Source: an uncultured Lachnospiraceae bacterium | GTDB taxonomy: Bacteria; Bacillota_A; Clostridia; Lachnospirales; Lachnospiraceae | Length of the DNA stretch: 8,162 bases | NCBI GenBank assembly: GCA_910587905.1 | Contig: CAJUOF010000004.1 | Coordinates: 1 to 8,162, forward strand | Direction: 5' to 3' | Part shown: piece after piece, positions 5,831-8,162 of the stretch | How positions within the stretch are numbered: position 1 is the first letter of the stretch | Layout of the letters: every line of letters begins with the position of its first letter | Notes under the pieces: model-generated | Database searches by the model: none | What the model was told of the DNA's origin: nothing | What the model saw: the letters and a program-made list of their open reading frames with translations, nothing else | Translations under genes and position numbers: made by a program

Positions 5831-7258
5831 ATGCAGAAAAAGACACCCAGTTTGCTTCAGGCCGTCATTGTATTGGGCGGATTTTTGATCATGGCATTTC
5901 TGTGCAACAAATTCGGGATCGAGATCCATCTCGCAATTCTGGCAGCCTGGTTTTTGGCCATGGCCGTGGGAAAGATCAACGGCCATTCCTACGGGGAAAT
6001 GGAACACGCCCTCTGCAAGGGCATTTATGACGGAATGAGCGCCGTTCTGATCATGCTGGTCATCGGCGCACTGGTCGGGACCTGGATCTCCGGCGGCATC
6101 GTCCCCAGCCTGATCTACTATGGACTAAAGATCATCCACCCGTCCATCTTCTTATTGGCGACCCTCATCCTGTGCAGCATCACCTCCCTCGCCACCGGCA
6201 CCTCCTGGGGCACGGCGGGCACGGCCGGGATCGCCATGATGGGAATCGGCGCGGGCCTTGGCATCCCGGCCCCCATCACCGCCGGCGCAGTGCTCTCCGG
6301 CGCATACTTCGGCGATAAGCTGTCTCCCATCTCCGACAGCTGCGTCCTGTCCTCCGCCATGGCCGACATCGACGTGGTGGAACACGTGAAAGGGATCATG
6401 CCCACCACCTTCATCGGGTACGCCGTTGCGGCGATCGCCTTCACCATCGCCGGCTTCGTGCTGGGCGGCGGTGTCGCGGACATGTCCCAGGTGGAGGGCG
6501 TCATGGTTTCCCTGCAGGAGAATTTCAACATCAGCCTCCTGTCCTTCATTCCCATGATCGTCGTCATCGGCCTGCTGATCCTGAAAATGCCCTCCCTCCC
6601 GGTCATCACCCTGGGTGCGGGCCTCGGCATCGTGTGGGGGATCGTCTTTCAGGGCCTGGAGCCGATCAAGGCCATCTCCACGGCATGGGCACAGTTGGAG
6701 ATGAACACAGGCGTGGAATTTATTGACTCCCTGTTAAGCCGCGGCGGCATCAACAGCATGCTCTGGTCCATCGCCATCATCATCATGGGACTCGGATTCG
6801 GCGGCCTTCTGGACGAGGTGGGCATCATCAAGGCCATCGCCCAGAGAGTCTACCCGCTGATCAAAAACGGCGGAACCCTCACCATCTTCACGATCATCGT
6901 CGGATTTTTGGGATGCCTGCTGGGCAGCGCCATGTACGTGTCCCTCGTCCTGACTCCGAAGATCATGGCCGACAAGTACGACGAGATGAAATACAGCCGC
7001 AGGATCCTGTCACGAAATGCGGAGATCGGCGGGACCCTCACCGCAGGCATGGTGCCCTGGAGCGACAACGGGATCTACATGGCCACGATCCTGGGCGTGG
7101 CGACGATCGAGTACATCCCCTACATGTGGTTTAACTTTGCCTGCATCGTGATCGCGGTCATCTTTGGCTTTACCGGCTTCTGCATGTGGGACAACAAAAA
7201 CGACGATAAGATCCGAAACAGCCTGAAAAACCAAAAACTGGAAGAAGCGGAGGGATGA
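5831..7258 (+). CDS. nhaC: NhaC-family Na+/H+ (or malate/lactate-type) antiporter
   Basis: An integral membrane secondary transporter of 475 residues with about 11-13 hydrophobic segments, for example near 10-28, 69-88, 190-213, 236-252, 255-274, 308-328, 350-372 and 431-452. It ends in a charged cytoplasmic-looking tail (453-475). Family motifs: GTSWGTAGTAG (123-133), SGAYFGDKLSPISDS (156-170) with charged residues inside the membrane region, and GTLTAGMVPWSDNGIY (401-416). The length matches B. subtilis MleN (malate-2H+/Na+-lactate antiporter) and other NhaC members. The family is clear but the substrate is not. With asparaginase directly downstream and aspartase and malic enzyme nearby, dicarboxylate/lactate exchange is at least as likely as plain Na+/H+ exchange. 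ATG 5831 has AGGAGG 7 nt upstream. It is first in an operon with ansA, 5 nt apart, under the promoter at 5734-5762. Confidence 0.92.
   Translation: MQKKTPSLLQAVIVLGGFLIMAFLCNKFGIEIHLAILAAWFLAMAVGKINGHSYGEMEHALCKGIYDGMSAVLIMLVIGALVGTWISGGIVPSLIYYGLKIIHPSIFLLATLILCSITSLATGTSWGTAGTAGIAMMGIGAGLGIPAPITAGAVLSGAYFGDKLSPISDSCVLSSAMADIDVVEHVKGIMPTTFIGYAVAAIAFTIAGFVLGGGVADMSQVEGVMVSLQENFNISLLSFIPMIVVIGLLILKMPSLPVITLGAGLGIVWGIVFQGLEPIKAISTAWAQLEMNTGVEFIDSLLSRGGINSMLWSIAIIIMGLGFGGLLDEVGIIKAIAQRVYPLIKNGGTLTIFTIIVGFLGCLLGSAMYVSLVLTPKIMADKYDEMKYSRRILSRNAEIGGTLTAGMVPWSDNGIYMATILGVATIEYIPYMWFNFACIVIAVIFGFTGFCMWDNKNDDKIRNSLKNQKLEEAEG
7249..7253 (+). promoter_or_regulatory. Ribosome binding site of ansA, inside the end of nhaC
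   Basis: GGAGG lies in the last codons of nhaC, 10 nt before ATG 7264. An in-frame ATG at 7255 overlaps the nhaC stop but is only 1 nt from GGAGG, so 7264 is preferred. The arrangement suggests translational coupling. Confidence 0.65.
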
Positions 7259-7263
7259 GATCA

Positions 7264-8162
7264 ATGAAAAAAATACTTTTGATCGCTACCGGGGGCACGA
7301 TCGCCTCCTCAGAATCCGAAGACGGACTGACGCCGTCCATCGACGTGAAGCAGCTTTTATCCTACATTCCGGAAATCGAGTCGATCTGCCATCTGGAGGG
7401 CGTGTCCATCATGAGCGTGGACAGCACCAACATGAACCCCTCCCTGATGGTAAAGATCGCACAGGCGGTCTACGACCATTATGAGGACTACGACGGCTTC
7501 GTGGTCAGCCACGGCACGGACACCATGGCCTACACCGCGGCCGCCCTACCCTACATGCTCGGCAATCTGGAGAAGCCCGTCGTGGTCACGGGCTCCCAGA
7601 TCCCCATTGAAGCGCTGTACACGGACGCCAAGAAAAACCTCTCCGATGCGATCCGTTTCGCCTGCGAGGACATCGTGGGCATTTACATCGCCTTCGACGG
7701 CTCCATCATCAGCGGCACCCACGCCATGAAAGTGAAGACCAGAAGCGCAGACGCCTTCAAGAGCATCAACTTCCCCATCATTGCGGAGATCAAGCTGGGA
7801 CGGATCACCTACAACCAGGCGCTGACCTACGGCGACCACTGGGAGAAGCTAAAACCTCAGGTCACGGGAAAAATCACCGTCAAAACGAACCTGTGCCCGG
7901 ACATCTTCGTCCTGAAGATCTTCCCGGGCATCGGAACCGAGATTTTCGACTTCATCAAAACCCACTATAAGGGCGTCATCATCGAGAGCTTCGGCATCGG
8001 CGGGATCCCCAACGTGGACCACGACATCGTGTCCAAGGTCCACGAACTGGTGGAAGCCGGTCTTGCCGTCGTGATCACCACCCAGTGCGTCTACGAGGGG
8101 ATCGACCTCGACATCTACGAGGTCGGCCAGAAGCTCGCCAGGCAGAACGCCATCGTGGCCGG
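7264..8162 (+). CDS. ansA: L-asparaginase, type I-like, 3' end cut by window
   Basis: Hydrolyses L-asparagine to aspartate and ammonia. 299 residues are visible of a family near 330-340. There is no signal peptide, so it is cytoplasmic, as for AnsA rather than periplasmic AnsB. Motifs: ATGGTIAS (8-15) with nucleophile Thr12; DSTNM (53-57), substrate binding; HGTDTMAYTA (83-92) with Thr85 and Asp86; VTGSQIPI (108-115); and Lys156 in KVKTRSADAF, aligning with the second-triad lysine. ITTQC (271-275) resembles the region that carries the allosteric Cys273 in the E. coli type I enzyme, so allosteric control is possible. It follows nhaC after 5 nt, so the two are almost certainly co-transcribed. 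Its product feeds the aspartase encoded at the other end of the window. Amidase-family relatives in other pathways are much less likely given the motifs and neighbours. Confidence 0.94.
   Translation, partial: MKKILLIATGGTIASSESEDGLTPSIDVKQLLSYIPEIESICHLEGVSIMSVDSTNMNPSLMVKIAQAVYDHYEDYDGFVVSHGTDTMAYTAAALPYMLGNLEKPVVVTGSQIPIEALYTDAKKNLSDAIRFACEDIVGIYIAFDGSIISGTHAMKVKTRSADAFKSINFPIIAEIKLGRITYNQALTYGDHWEKLKPQVTGKITVKTNLCPDIFVLKIFPGIGTEIFDFIKTHYKGVIIESFGIGGIPNVDHDIVSKVHELVEAGLAVVITTQCVYEGIDLDIYEVGQKLARQNAIVA

Overview
The window looks like a chromosomal segment of a Gram-positive anaerobe, most likely a Clostridia/Lachnospiraceae-type Firmicute. This is inferred from strong AGGAGG-type ribosome binding sites, GC-rich genes separated by very AT-rich spacers, and the gene families present; the species cannot be named from sequence alone. 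It holds six protein genes, two of them cut by the window edges. No RNA gene, CRISPR array or complete transposon was seen.

Layout. Positions 1-2433 (minus strand) hold a short malic enzyme followed downstream by aspartate ammonia-lyase (aspA, cut at its 3' end). The 268-bp gap between them carries a roughly 220-bp element with ~53-nt imperfect terminal inverted repeats, resembling a MITE. Positions 2434-2788 are an AT-rich divergent promoter region with a perfect dyad near -70 of the malic enzyme promoter. Positions 2789-3730 (plus) hold a LysR-type regulator. Positions 3759-5456 (minus) hold a regulator built like a sigma-54 activator (sensory domain, PAS, AAA+, Fis-type HTH), but its AAA+ domain has lost nearly every catalytic and sigma-54-contact motif. 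Positions 5457-5830 are a second divergent control region with three copies of a 15-bp dyad (CTCTCA-N3-TGAGAG, two perfect and one half-degenerate) upstream of a sigma-70-type promoter. Positions 5831-8162 (plus) hold an NhaC-family antiporter and a cytoplasmic-type L-asparaginase (ansA, cut at its 3' end), apparently one operon.

How the genes fit together. Asparaginase gives aspartate, aspartase gives fumarate plus ammonia, a fumarase not in this window would give malate, and malic enzyme gives pyruvate plus CO2 and NAD(P)H. The NhaC-family carrier plausibly couples Na+/H+ gradients to dicarboxylate or lactate exchange, as MleN does in Bacillus subtilis. From memory, the same four families (ansA, ansB, mleN, mleA) sit together in B. 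subtilis, so this looks like a rearranged asparagine/aspartate/malate fermentation locus. Each half appears to have its own divergent regulator: LysR-type for malic enzyme/aspA and the degenerate AAA+ protein for nhaC/ansA.

The most unusual item is the degenerate AAA+ regulator together with its probable operator array at a sigma-70-type promoter.
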